A stretch of DNA of 64,000 nucleotides, taken from the NCBI RefSeq assembly GCF_036488675.1, contig NZ_CP133148.1, forward strand, positions 620,001-684,000, read 5' to 3'. The notes under the pieces are model-generated. The model saw only the letters and a list, made by a program, of their open reading frames with translations, was not told the DNA's origin and did not search any database. Of this stretch, positions 35,490 through 44,322 are shown piece by piece. This stretch comes from Sinorhizobium chiapasense (lineage in GTDB: Bacteria; Pseudomonadota; Alphaproteobacteria; Rhizobiales; Rhizobiaceae). Within the stretch, counting starts at the first letter, position 1; each line of letters starts with the position of its first letter. The translations under genes were made by a program, and so were the position numbers.

Positions 35490-36926
35490 TCACGTAGAGC
35501 TTGAGCGCAGCACCTTGTCGGGATTCATGATGCCTGCGGGGTCGAAGGCATGCTTGATCCGCTGCATCAGATCGATCTCGATCGCGGGGCGGATCTCCGC
35601 AAGCTCATCGCGCTTCAATTGACCGATGCCGTGTTCGGCCGAGATGGATCCTCCATGCTTCAGCACGATGCCGTGGACGATGGCGTTTATCTCGCGCCAA
35701 CGGTCGATAAAGGCCTGTTTGTCGGCGCCGACTGGCTGTGAAATGTTGTAATGGATGTTGCCGTCGCCCATGTGGCCGAAGGCGCATATGCGAGCCCCGG
35801 GTATCGCTTTCATGACGGCGGCATCGGCCTCAGCCATGAAGGCAGGGATGCTCGATACGGGTACTGACACATCGTGCTTGATCGAGCCACCTTCCGGTTT
35901 CTGTGCCGGCGACATGCTTTCGCGCATGTGCCACAGCGCCTTGCGCTGCGTCTCGTTCGTCGCGATGACCGCGTTTTCGACGAGACCATCGCCGACGCCC
36001 GTTTCGAGCACACCCTCTATCATGCGTTCTGCGCCCTCCTCGGAATCCGGGGTCGAAATGTCGATCAGCGCGTACCAGGGATGGATGGATGGCATCGGGT
36101 CGCGGACGCCTGGAATATGCCGGGAGGTGAACTCTATGCCGATCCTCGGCATCAGCTCGAAGCCCGTCAGCGCCGGTCCGCAGAGGCTCGAAGCCCGATC
36201 GAAAAGAGCAAGCGCATCCTCGACGCTCTTAAGGCCCGCGAATGCGACCTGATGGCCAAGCGGCTTCGGGAACAGCTTCAGGACCGCGCCGGTGATGACG
36301 CCGAGCGTTCCTTCTGCACCGATGAAGAGGTCGCGAAGATCGTAGCCCGTGTTGTCCTTCTTCAATCGCCGCAAACCGTTCCAGATTTCGCCGGTCGGCA
36401 GCACGACCTCCAGCCCCAGGCAGAGCTGGCGCATGTTGCCGTAGGCGAGCACGGCTGTGCCGCCGGCATTGGTCGAGAGATTGCCGCCGATCCGGGCGGA
36501 ACCTTCGGAGCCGAGCGACAGCGGGAAGAGGCGTCCGTTGTCGTCCGCAGCCTTCTGGATATCTGCAAGGATGCAGCCGGCATCGGCCACGATGACATTG
36601 CCGACGGGATCGACGTCGCGGATGCGGTTCAACCGCTCGAGCGAAAGAACCATGTCGGCTTTTCCCTCGCGCGGAATCTGGCCGGCCACATGCCCGGTAT
36701 TGCCGCCCTGCGGGACGATCGCGGTGCGGGTCTGGCTTGCCAGGCGCATGATGCGAGAGACTTCCTCAACGGAGCCTGGCCTGAGGACGAGCGGGGTGGT
36801 GCCGTGATAGAGCCCGCGTGACTCGACGAGATAAGGCGCGGTATCCGCCGGGCTGCTGAGCGCATTGCCGCTGCCGACGATATCGATGAAAGAGGCGATC
36901 AGTTCGGGAGAAACTATGGTCGTCAT
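35490..36926 (-). CDS. FAD-linked 2-hydroxyacid dehydrogenase (GlcD/D-lactate type)
   Basis: 478 residues from the ATG at 36926 (gagggaacgatc upstream). The PCMH-type FAD domain has VPQGGNTGHVAGQIP and NLSTNAGGTAVLAYGNM; the C-terminal oxidase domain has GHMGDGNIHYNI and SAEHGIGQLKRDEL. Members oxidise glycolate, D-lactate or D-2-hydroxyglutarate and pass electrons to quinone or ETF. The single-subunit layout (no GlcE or GlcF genes) favours a D-lactate or D-2-hydroxyglutarate role; this is inference. It follows the Sua5-type gene by 29 bases in the same direction. Confidence 0.88.
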   Translation of the reverse strand: MTTIVSPELIASFIDIVGSGNALSSPADTAPYLVESRGLYHGTTPLVLRPGSVEEVSRIMRLASQTRTAIVPQGGNTGHVAGQIPREGKADMVLSLERLNRIRDVDPVGNVIVADAGCILADIQKAADDNGRLFPLSLGSEGSARIGGNLSTNAGGTAVLAYGNMRQLCLGLEVVLPTGEIWNGLRRLKKDNTGYDLRDLFIGAEGTLGVITGAVLKLFPKPLGHQVAFAGLKSVEDALALFDRASSLCGPALTGFELMPRIGIEFTSRHIPGVRDPMPSIHPWYALIDISTPDSEEGAERMIEGVLETGVGDGLVENAVIATNETQRKALWHMRESMSPAQKPEGGSIKHDVSVPVSSIPAFMAEADAAVMKAIPGARICAFGHMGDGNIHYNISQPVGADKQAFIDRWREINAIVHGIVLKHGGSISAEHGIGQLKRDELAEIRPAIEIDLMQRIKHAFDPAGIMNPDKVLRSSST

Positions 36927-36955
36927 GATCGTTCCCTCGGTTTCCGGCGAATTGT

Positions 36956-37930
36956 TCATCCACGGGGAGCTGCTGCCCGCTGGAGCCGGTCGATAATCGC
37001 CTCCCCGAGGCCTTCTTCCGGAACGCGGCCGAAGGCTATCGTCCGAGCGCCGCTCGCATCCGCTTGCTTCATGTAGTCGAAAAGGTTGGCGGCCGCCTCG
37101 CGGAGGTTGCCCTCGGGGCTCAAGTCCAGCACGATCGTCGCTTCGCCCTCGCCGGGAAGCGGCCTGCCGCCGAAGCGGATCAACGCCTCTCCCGCTCGCA
37201 CATCTCCGGCATTCAACCTTACGGCTGCGCCCGGAGCGTAGTGCGACGCAAGCATGCCGGGCGCCTCGATCGTCGCGCCGGCGCTTTCGGGCCGCATGAC
37301 CACGCACCCGGTGAGGCTCTCGATCGCTCCGACGTCCAGCCCGCCGGGTCTGAGGAGCCGCAGCGTCCCGTCTTCGACCTTGATGATCGTCGACTCGAGG
37401 CCGATTTCGGCCGGGCCGGCGTCGAGGATGAGATTCAGCTTGGAGCCGAGGTCGGCTTGCACATGGGCGGCGCTGGTCGGACTGATCTTGCCGGACGTGT
37501 TGGCGCTCGGGGCCGCAAGCGGCCGTCCGAAGCGAGCGATCACCTGCCGTGAAAAGCCATCAGGCATGCGGATGCCGAGCGTATCGAGCCCGGCGGAGGC
37601 GAGCGTATGCACGGTGCTCTCCGGGCGCTGCGGCAGGATAAGGGTTAGAGGGCCTGGCCAGAAAGCCTCCGCAAGGCGGCGCGATAGTGGATCGAACGTC
37701 ACGTGCGCCTCCGCCATCGCCATATCCGAGACATGGCAGATCAGCGGGTTGAAGCGGGGTCGGCCTTTCATCTCGTAAATGCGGCTGATCGCGTCGGGAT
37801 TTGTCGCGTCCGCCGCAAGGCCGTAGACCGTCTCCGTCGGGATCGCGACCGGCTCGCCCTCGGAAAGAACGGCGCAGGCTTTCTCGATCGCCCGGTCCGG
37901 CTCTGTGCGTGTATCGATGATTTCGGCCAT
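36956..37930 (-). CDS. L-threonylcarbamoyladenylate synthase (Sua5 type)
   Basis: 324 residues: an N-terminal YrdC domain (AIPTETVYGLAADATNPDAI, MKGRPRFNPLICHV, STIIKVEDGTLRLLRPG) plus the C-terminal Sua5 domain, so it is the long two-domain form. It makes threonylcarbamoyl-AMP, the precursor of the t6A base at position 37 of ANN-decoding tRNAs. The minus-strand upstream region carries a short RIME-like fragment only. The downstream flavoprotein is probably co-transcribed. Confidence 0.92.
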   Translation of the reverse strand: MAEIIDTRTEPDRAIEKACAVLSEGEPVAIPTETVYGLAADATNPDAISRIYEMKGRPRFNPLICHVSDMAMAEAHVTFDPLSRRLAEAFWPGPLTLILPQRPESTVHTLASAGLDTLGIRMPDGFSRQVIARFGRPLAAPSANTSGKISPTSAAHVQADLGSKLNLILDAGPAEIGLESTIIKVEDGTLRLLRPGGLDVGAIESLTGCVVMRPESAGATIEAPGMLASHYAPGAAVRLNAGDVRAGEALIRFGGRPLPGEGEATIVLDLSPEGNLREAAANLFDYMKQADASGARTIAFGRVPEEGLGEAIIDRLQRAAAPRG

Positions 37931-38041
37931 GGCGGTTCCGTTTGCCTTTCCGTCGCTTCCTTAACGGACGCACCGGAAAAACAGAACGATTTTCTTCGTC
38001 AAAGCATGTCGCCCATAAAGACGATGCGGACGGCTATCGGG

Positions 38042-38656
38042 TCAAAGGCTGCGAATGATCTTGCGCAGTGCGTCGTCGCGCGCGCCGAGCATCAGGACGT
38101 TCTTCAGTGCTACCTTCGGGTCCTGCGTCCGGAAGATCAGGCCGTTGCCCCGCACATTGCGGTTGATGACCATCTGCCCTTCGTGTTCGCTGGGCTCGAT
38201 GGCCACGGCGAAGTACATGCGCGAATAGCCCTTCTGTATTCGATCGAAGAAATGCGTCTCGTCACCGAGATCGGAGAAGAAGTTCGCGAAATAGAAGGCC
38301 CAGGTGATGTCATGCGAACGCTCAAGGTGCGTTTTTGCGGCAGTCACATGGCAGTAGCCAAGATGCGGACTGTTCGGGAGGGTGCGGTGAAAGATCATCC
38401 TCGGGAAGTGGATCGAAGAATGAAACGCGTTGATCCGCTTATGGGTCGTTTCGCCGGCCGCCGAAAGTTTCCGCCCCGTTTGCTCCGCGACCTCCTCATG
38501 CGTGAGGTAGCGCCGCTGCTCGGCTGTCCAGTGCCGCCGGCGGTCGATCCGTCCGGTCCGGAGGAATTCCGCGTGGGGCGTGGCCTTTGACGCGGGGACC
38601 GCGGCTCTCGTGGCGGTGTCATAGTATCTGAGTCTTGCCATCGGCGACGGCGCCAT
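38042..38656 (-). CDS. Conserved hypothetical rhizobial protein
   Basis: 204 residues (199 if the ATG at 38641 is used; neither start has an ideal ribosome site). Soluble, His/Arg-rich. Distinct stretches are FHRTLPNSPHLGYCHVTAAK, DITWAFYFANFFSDLGDETH and KVALKNVLMLGARDDALRKI. I have a weak memory of a DUF (DUF6656) with this profile in Rhizobiales. Function is unknown. It is read away from the riboswitch region. Confidence 0.65.
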   Translation of the reverse strand: MAPSPMARLRYYDTATRAAVPASKATPHAEFLRTGRIDRRRHWTAEQRRYLTHEEVAEQTGRKLSAAGETTHKRINAFHSSIHFPRMIFHRTLPNSPHLGYCHVTAAKTHLERSHDITWAFYFANFFSDLGDETHFFDRIQKGYSRMYFAVAIEPSEHEGQMVINRNVRGNGLIFRTQDPKVALKNVLMLGARDDALRKIIRSL

Positions 38657-38878
38657 CCTTGTCCGCGAAATGAATTGATCTGTCCTCGGAATGCTAGCCC
38701 TTCGGGGTTAACAGATGATTTTTTATTACATTTATCGATGGCAGAATTCCTGAGGCGTGTCGCAAAATGACCAATCGGTTTCGTGCCGGGAATGACGCTG
38801 CCGAAAAAATCGCCAGTTGCTCAGATTTTCTCCTATCACATTGTTTATAATAAATAATATCAATCGTCGCGTCTGGCT

Positions 38879-38908
38879 TTGACAAGCGAATATCGTGTCG
38901 TCTTTCTA
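38879..38908 (+). promoter_or_regulatory. Candidate promoter of the riboswitch-gbcAB transcript
   Basis: A perfect -35 box ttgaca at 38879-38884, then an 18-base spacer and tttcta as a weak -10. The region just upstream is unusually A/T-rich (tttataataaataatatc near 38843-38860). Transcription would begin about 50 bases before the riboswitch aptamer. Confidence 0.4.
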
Positions 38909-38965
38909 GGAGCGGATGTCGCCAATCAGCAAATGCAAAGGCGCCGTGCGCGCTTAGATATGGAC

Positions 38966-39140
38966 ACTCAAGGTGCCGCTCGAGGGAGGGCGGAGAATTG
39001 GGAAGCCGGTCAGATTCCGGCGCTGCCCCCGCAACGGTGGTGGAGCGAAAGCCACGGCAAAAGGCCACTGGACGGTGTGTCCGGGAAGGCGCCGGGCGGG
39101 TCCCTCTCGGGGCCGCTCCAGAGCCCGGAAACCAGCCTTG
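38966..39140 (+). promoter_or_regulatory. Cobalamin riboswitch
   Basis: All main conserved blocks of the B12 aptamer occur in order: ggtgccgctcgagggagg, then ggaagccggt and ccggcgctgcccccgcaacggt (to 39038), the B12 box gccactg at 39064-39070, ccgggaaggcgccgg, and gagcccggaaaccagcc at 39121-39137. It is on the plus strand, 122 bases before the ATG of the Rieske oxygenase gene, and no other gene is between. Binding of adenosylcobalamin normally shuts off the downstream gene. Confidence 0.93.
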
Positions 39141-39224
39141 GGACGAAAATCGACCGTAACTGGTTGCGGCGGGCAGCCGGATCGGAGCCTTTGACGCGCC
39201 GGCATCATTGTCGGCGTTGGTTCC

Positions 39225-39261
39225 TGTCCTGCCTCTCCGAACTGCTGAACGAGGACAGGAC
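39225..39261 (+). promoter_or_regulatory. Hairpin hiding the ribosome binding site of the Rieske gene
   Basis: tgtcctgcctc at 39225-39235 is complementary to gaggacaggac at 39251-39261 with one bulged A. The second strand is the Shine-Dalgarno region directly before the ATG at 39262. Such a stem would block translation start and fits a riboswitch acting on translation. The pairing is seen in the sequence; its use is inferred. Confidence 0.6.
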
Positions 39262-40506
39262 ATGGACATTCAGAACGACATGCTGCGCCGGCTCACGAAC
39301 CGCCGCGAGGGCTATAGCCTCGACCGCGCCTTCTACATCAACCCGGATTATTACCGGCAAGACCTCGAGCACATCTGGTACAAGGACTGGCTCTTTATCG
39401 GTCACGACTGCGAAATTCCACGGGCAGGCAACTATTTCACTGTTCAGGTCGGCGACTATCCGATCGTCGTCGTCCGCGACCGGCAGGGAGCGATCCGCGC
39501 GCTTCACAATTCCTGCCGCCATCGCGGCTCGCGCGTCTGCACGCAGCACAAGGGCTCCTCGGCCAAGCTTGTCTGTCCCTACCACCAGTGGACCTACGAA
39601 CTGGACGGCAAGCTGCTGTTCGCGCGTCAGATGCCGGAAGGCTTCGATCCGGCTGAGCACAGCCTGAAGCCGGTGCATTGCGAAACGGTCGGCGGCTATA
39701 TCTTCATCAGCCTCGCCGAGAAGCCGATGGACTTCCAGGCGTTCCGTGAGACGGTCGCGGCCTATCTTGCGCCGCATCGTCTTGGCGAAACTAAGGTCGC
39801 CTTTGAGAGCACGATCGTCGAGAAGGGCAACTGGAAGCTCGTCTGGGAAAACAACCGCGAGTGCTACCATTGCGCCGCCAACCACCCGGAGCTTTGCCGC
39901 ACCTATCCGGAGGCCCCGACGGTAACCGGCGTGCAGGGCTCGATGGACGATCCGGAGATTTCCGAGCATTGGGCGAGATGCGAGGCGGCCGGGTTGCCGA
40001 GCGCCTTCAAGATCGCTCCGACCGGCCAGTTCCGCATGACGAGAATGCCGCTCATCAACGACGCGGAGAGCTACACCATGTCCGGCGTCAAGGCCGTCCG
40101 CAAGCAGCTTTCGGCCGGGGTGAACGAGAGCCGCATCGGCACACTGCTGCTCTTCCACTATCCGACGACCTGGAACCATATACTCGGCGATCACGCCATT
40201 ACCTTCCGTGTGCTGCCGCTCGGGCCGGAGCTGACGCAGGTCACGACCAAATGGCTGGTCAACAAGGATGCGGTCGAAGGCGTCGACTACACGCTCGAGG
40301 ATCTTACCCACGTCTGGACGGAGACCAACGACCAGGATCGCCAGATCGTCGAAGAAAACGCCTTCGGCATCCGCTCGCCAGCCTATGAGCCGGGTCCCTA
40401 TTCGGCCGAGCACGAAGGTGGCGTGATGCAGTTCGTCGAGTGGTACTGCAATTTCATGCAGAACCGCCTCCAAGGCGACGCCGCTCCTCTCTCGCGGGTG
40501 GCCTGA
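39262..40506 (+). CDS. Rieske oxygenase subunit, glycine betaine monooxygenase (GbcA) type
   Basis: 414 residues. The Rieske [2Fe-2S] ligands are Cys85, His87, Cys105 and His108 (CRH ... CPYH). The mononuclear iron site has Glu200, His203 and His208 (ECYHCAANH) and a later Asp near residue 360. The closest family I recognise is GbcA, which removes one methyl from glycine betaine, giving dimethylglycine and formaldehyde. Stachydrine or carnitine demethylases are close alternatives. The ATG at 39262 is preferred over an in-frame TTG at 39208. The reductase gene follows after two bases, and a cobalamin riboswitch precedes it. Confidence 0.86.
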   Translation: MDIQNDMLRRLTNRREGYSLDRAFYINPDYYRQDLEHIWYKDWLFIGHDCEIPRAGNYFTVQVGDYPIVVVRDRQGAIRALHNSCRHRGSRVCTQHKGSSAKLVCPYHQWTYELDGKLLFARQMPEGFDPAEHSLKPVHCETVGGYIFISLAEKPMDFQAFRETVAAYLAPHRLGETKVAFESTIVEKGNWKLVWENNRECYHCAANHPELCRTYPEAPTVTGVQGSMDDPEISEHWARCEAAGLPSAFKIAPTGQFRMTRMPLINDAESYTMSGVKAVRKQLSAGVNESRIGTLLLFHYPTTWNHILGDHAITFRVLPLGPELTQVTTKWLVNKDAVEGVDYTLEDLTHVWTETNDQDRQIVEENAFGIRSPAYEPGPYSAEHEGGVMQFVEWYCNFMQNRLQGDAAPLSRVA

Positions 40507-40508
40507 CC

Positions 40509-41603
40509 ATGGAAATGGGTTCCTCTTTTCGCCATTTCGACGAGTTGCATCCGTGGATCGACCGGCAGCATCTGCTCGAATGCATATCGGCCGTGGTCGA
40601 GACTGCGGACGTGATGACCTTCACCTTCCGTTCGGACAAGCCGGCTTGGTTCCGTTATCTGCCGGGGCAGTTCGTGACGCTCGAGCTGCCCGTCGGCGAG
40701 GAACCGGTGATGCGCACCTACACGCTGTCATCTTCGCCATCACGCCCGCTCTCGGTCGCCGTCACAGTCAAGGCGCAACCGGACAGCATTGGCACGCGCT
40801 GGATGTTCGACAAACTGAAGCCGGGCATGAAGCTGAAGGCGCTCGGGCCGCTCGGGGATTTCAGCTTCGTTCGCCATCCCGGTGAGAAATACCTGTTTAT
40901 CTCGGCCGGCTCCGGTGTCACGCCGATGATGTCGATGACGCGGTGGATAGCGGACTGCGCACCCGACACGGACGTCACCTTCATTTCCTGCGCGCGCAGG
41001 CCGGAGGACCTCCTGTTCCGCTCCGAACTGGAGGTTCTCGCCCGCCAGATGCGGCGGCTCAATCTCGGCTTTCTGGTCGAAGGTCACGAGGCGCGCCACG
41101 GCTGGCATGGGCTGCGCGGTCGCATTGACGCGACGAAATTGCCGCTGCTCGCGCCGGACTTCCTGGAGCGGACGGTCTTTTGCTGCGGGCCTGAACCCTT
41201 CATGCGCGGCATCAGGGAGATGCTGAAAGGCGCCGGCTTCGATATGGCGCGCTATCACGAGGAGAGCTTCCAGCCGGCAGCCGCGCCGGCGGCCGAGGAG
41301 CTCGCGGTGCGCGCCGGCCCGGGGCCGGGCGCTGCGGCCGAGGCGGCGCGTGTCACCTTCACCATGAGCGGCAAGGACGTGACAGTGGTGCCGGGCCAGA
41401 CGATCCTGCAGGCCGCCCGCGCCAACGGTGTCAGGATCGGTGCCGCCTGCGAGGGCGGCATCTGCGGCACCTGCCGGGTGATGAAGGTCGCCGGCGAAGT
41501 CGAGATGAACCACAATGGCGGCATTCTCGATGACGAGATCGAGGAAGGCTACATCCTTGCCTGCTGCTCGCGGCCGCTCGGCGACGTGCAGATCGAGGCG
41601 TGA
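40509..41603 (+). CDS. Ferredoxin reductase of the Rieske system (GbcB type)
   Basis: 364 residues. N-terminal FNR-like half: FAD-binding RTYTLSSSPSRPL and NAD-binding SAGSGVTPMMSMTRW. C-terminal plant-type [2Fe-2S] domain: CEGGICGTCRV plus a fourth Cys in LACCSRP. A Pro/Ala-rich linker of about 30 residues joins them. It would pass electrons from NAD(P)H to the Rieske oxygenase encoded two bases upstream, and the two form one riboswitch-controlled operon. Confidence 0.88.
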   Translation: MEMGSSFRHFDELHPWIDRQHLLECISAVVETADVMTFTFRSDKPAWFRYLPGQFVTLELPVGEEPVMRTYTLSSSPSRPLSVAVTVKAQPDSIGTRWMFDKLKPGMKLKALGPLGDFSFVRHPGEKYLFISAGSGVTPMMSMTRWIADCAPDTDVTFISCARRPEDLLFRSELEVLARQMRRLNLGFLVEGHEARHGWHGLRGRIDATKLPLLAPDFLERTVFCCGPEPFMRGIREMLKGAGFDMARYHEESFQPAAAPAAEELAVRAGPGPGAAAEAARVTFTMSGKDVTVVPGQTILQAARANGVRIGAACEGGICGTCRVMKVAGEVEMNHNGGILDDEIEEGYILACCSRPLGDVQIEA

Positions 41604-41636
41604 CGGGCGGGCCTACGCAATCCCGGCGGCTGTTGC

Positions 41637-42701
41637 TCAGCGTCGCTCGGCTTGGTGGGGCAGCTGTACTTCCGCCGCTCTGACGCCGATCGAGCCGGTA
41701 ACGGTCATGTCGACCCCACTGCCAGACTTGCTCGCGGCCGTCGCGCGGCTGACGAGCAATTGAGGCCGCTCGAGGGAGGCAACCGCCTTGGCGCTTGCTG
41801 CCGGCGCCGGGCCACGCCTCGCCGCGGCGACAACGGTCAGCACGGGCGGTTTCTCGGGCAGCAAGGCCCCTTGCGCCCAGCCGGCTTTCAGCGCGGACGC
41901 CGACATCGCCGCGACGTTCACGTCGATATCGTCAAGCGTGCCGGGTACCCGGTAGGGGCAGCGCCGCTTGCCGCAATTGTGTGACGAGGAGAATTGCCAG
42001 AGGGCGTAGCTGTCCCAGTTGCCCATCGGAAACACCTTGCGGATGTCCGGCTTGTAGCGGGCGTACCAGAGCGGAAGACGCGACAGCAGGCGGTGTTTGT
42101 AGCGGTTTGCGGCAATGTATTTTGCGGTGATGTGGTTGGTGTAAAGGATCGGGTAGCGGCCGGTACGAGTCTTGATATGCCCGGCAAAGATGGCGGCGTC
42201 TTCCAGCGACATGTATTTTTCCGGATCGATGCCCTCGATGTCGAGGACCATCACCTCGTCGTCGCGGGGATCGGCATAGTCGAGGAAATGGTTGGCCTGA
42301 TCGACAGGATTGCCGGGCCGGGCCAGGTGATAGGCGCCCCAGAGCAGGCCATGCGAGCGGGCGATCATTCGGCGCGTCTGGTAGAGTTCGCGGCTGACGG
42401 CGTATTTGCGCCACATCGTCTTGCAATGGGCGACCGTGTCGCCGCCATGGTCCCCGGTGCAGGAGAAGCTTTCGGGCAGGCCGTCGGAGGCCTTTGCGAT
42501 GAAGCCCGCTATGCGCTTGTCCTTCAGCATCACTTCCCAGTCGATGCTGTTCATCTCATAGGCATCGACGATGATGGCGTTCTGCCGCTGTTTCCAGGGT
42601 TCGAGATCACGCGCGTGAAGATTCGCCGCCGCGAAGGTCAGACCCAGGAGGGCCACCAGGCGCAAGATCGTCCCCGAGATCGAGAGTCCCCGCTTTTCCA
42701 T
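41637..42701 (-). CDS. Glycoside hydrolase family 25 lysozyme-like protein
   Basis: 354 residues with an N-terminal signal peptide or anchor (LRLVALLGLTFAAANLHA). The GH25 barrel shows NAIIVDAYEMNSIDWEVM, WGAYHLARPGNPVDQANHFL, the catalytic VLDIEGIDP and WQFSSSH. The last 90 residues are Ala/Pro-rich and of low complexity. It probably cuts peptidoglycan in the periplasm, for remodelling rather than attack. It converges on the Rieske operon with 33 bases between stops. Confidence 0.86.
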   Translation of the reverse strand: MEKRGLSISGTILRLVALLGLTFAAANLHARDLEPWKQRQNAIIVDAYEMNSIDWEVMLKDKRIAGFIAKASDGLPESFSCTGDHGGDTVAHCKTMWRKYAVSRELYQTRRMIARSHGLLWGAYHLARPGNPVDQANHFLDYADPRDDEVMVLDIEGIDPEKYMSLEDAAIFAGHIKTRTGRYPILYTNHITAKYIAANRYKHRLLSRLPLWYARYKPDIRKVFPMGNWDSYALWQFSSSHNCGKRRCPYRVPGTLDDIDVNVAAMSASALKAGWAQGALLPEKPPVLTVVAAARRGPAPAASAKAVASLERPQLLVSRATAASKSGSGVDMTVTGSIGVRAAEVQLPHQAERR

Positions 42702-43029
42702 TCACTGAGATTGCCGACATTAGCGTTAAAAGGTCGTAAATCTCAGCCCCGTCCCGATCCTGCGCGAGACGATCGCTCCTGTACACAGACCTCCAGCAGA
42801 AGCGTCATGGGCAATTTCGGCTCTGGATTGTGGTATTACCGGCGGTTCGATCGGGAAAATCCTCAAGTGACAATATCTACCAGCCCTACGGTGGCCCACG
42901 CCGGCAACGCTATTCGCCCTTTAGCTGAGGCGACCTGACTCTACAACTATAACCAATGGTCGCAGAATTGCCGCCTTTCCGCATCTGTGGACGTGGCCGT
43001 GTCCACTAGTTTGATTGATCCGCGCTGAA
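42702..43029. other. Intergenic region with no recognised gene
   Basis: 328 bases between the GH25 start and the 3' end of the CorA-type gene. A 43-codon plus-strand frame at 42808-42938 has no convincing ribosome site. No repeat element or terminator with a T tract was found. It should contain the GH25 promoter. Confidence 0.45.
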
Positions 43030-44019
43030 CTACAGAATGCCGATCCGGCGGAGAATGAGCCAGGCAAGGCCCATGGAGAAGGCAATGATCAAAGCCGCAT
43101 AGAGCGTGCCGCTTCCATCGGCGAAGGGCAGGGCTCCCGTGTTCATGCCGAAGAAACCCGTCACCAGCGTCGGCGGCAAAAGAAAAGCTGTCATCAATGA
43201 CAGGATATAGAGATGCCGGTTTGTCTCCGAGGAAATCTTGCTGTCGATTTCCTCATGCAGAAGCCTCGCACGTTCCTGGAGTGCGAAGACATCCCGGTCT
43301 ACCGCCTCCAGTCGATCGGAGAGCCGCTCTGCCGCGTCGATGAAACCCGGCGGCACCTCGTCCTCCTCCGATGCCCCGGCCCGCCGTAACAGGGCGAGAA
43401 TGGTTCTGAGGTGGCGATGCAACCGCACTACGGTCCTGCGCAGCGGTGCCAGGCCTGGCTGCTGCCTATGGCCAGCCTCTCCGTAGACATGATCCTCGAT
43501 GACGTTCAGTTCTTCGGTCAGTTCCAGGACGAGTGAGATCAACGTACGCTGGAACTCGACCACGAGCATTTCGAAGAGGTCGATTGGCCGGCTGCATTTG
43601 GCGCTTTTTTCGACGGCCGCCTTCACGCGGTCGAGGCTGCGCAGTGGATGCAGCCGCGTCGTGATGATGATCTTGTCGCTGACTGCAAAATGCAGCCAGC
43701 CGATCGTCTTCGTGACCGCGTCGAACGTGCGCTCGAAATCCACCAGCGTTCCGTGGACGACGTCCTCGGAAACGGTGATCGCCGCCTGTGTATCATGGCT
43801 AGTCAGCGTACCGATCGCCGCTTGCGGAAGCTTGCTGATGCGTTCGATCAGCGCGGGTGTGCGCGCATCGCTGAGCGCCAGATGCAGCCAGACCCAGCCG
43901 TCGCCCGCAGAAAGGTTGTCGATCGAAGAGTCGGCCGCGATGCGCTGGCATCGGCTCTCCCCCGGTATAAAGCGGTAGGCCCAGACAAGGCCCGGTATCT
44001 CGGGAGAAATCAGGTTCAT
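43030..44019 (-). CDS. CorA-family divalent cation transporter, ZntB-like
   Basis: 329 residues from the ATG at 44019 (aaggcgctgcg upstream). A long soluble N-terminal domain with coiled helices is followed by two C-terminal membrane helices. Between them lies the pore signature FFGMNTGALPF. The GMNTG form and the preceding LLPPTLVTG place it with ZntB-like zinc or magnesium transporters, not with CorA having GMNF. It stands alone on the minus strand. Confidence 0.88.
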   Translation of the reverse strand: MNLISPEIPGLVWAYRFIPGESRCQRIAADSSIDNLSAGDGWVWLHLALSDARTPALIERISKLPQAAIGTLTSHDTQAAITVSEDVVHGTLVDFERTFDAVTKTIGWLHFAVSDKIIITTRLHPLRSLDRVKAAVEKSAKCSRPIDLFEMLVVEFQRTLISLVLELTEELNVIEDHVYGEAGHRQQPGLAPLRRTVVRLHRHLRTILALLRRAGASEEDEVPPGFIDAAERLSDRLEAVDRDVFALQERARLLHEEIDSKISSETNRHLYILSLMTAFLLPPTLVTGFFGMNTGALPFADGSGTLYAALIIAFSMGLAWLILRRIGIL

Positions 44020-44035
44020 CGCAGCGCCTTGGCTA

Positions 44036-44147
44036 GAGGGGGATGAGGAAAAGTGTGCGCGGTTTTCCGCCCGCATCCCGCTCTAACTTACTAGAATCGA
44101 TCACGTTAATGAATTTGGGTCGATTCGGCCCAAAATCACGTGATCCA
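44036..44147. repeat. RIME-like mosaic element, reversed
   Basis: gggggatgaggaaaagtgtgc-gcggttttccgcccgcatcccg, then ctctaacttactagaatcgatcacgtta, then the palindrome atttgggtcgattcggcccaaaat and cacgtgatcc. It is the reverse complement of the two-module element at 5790-5907, with some base changes. It fills the divergent region between the CorA-type and acyl-CoA dehydrogenase genes. Confidence 0.85.
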
Positions 44148-44322
44148 TGGCAATCCGGACTCGGCTTCTAATCCCCCGCTATGACAGTTTTGCTACAGTC
44201 CCTCGCAGTTCTATGCCGCCGCGAATGACGTTGACGTTTACGTAAAAATCAATAGTCTTCGGTTCGAAAAGAAGGACGCGCGGCGTGGTCGACAATGCTG
44301 CAGCTGCACGGGGAGGATGATC

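Noticed and set aside
37998..38030. catgtcgcccataaagacg resembling the start of the 12566 element
   Set aside because: Only about 15 bases match and no hairpin partner follows; too short to call a repeat copy.
39208..39261. TTG start at 39208 extending the Rieske oxygenase by 18 residues
   Set aside because: The added residues come from the riboswitch leader and lack family similarity; the ATG at 39262 has a ribosome site and gives the conserved N-terminus.
42808..42938. 43-codon plus-strand frame (MGNFGSGLWYYRRFDRENPQ...)
   Set aside because: There is no good Shine-Dalgarno, no terminator and no family; it is no better than chance in a 328-base intergenic region.
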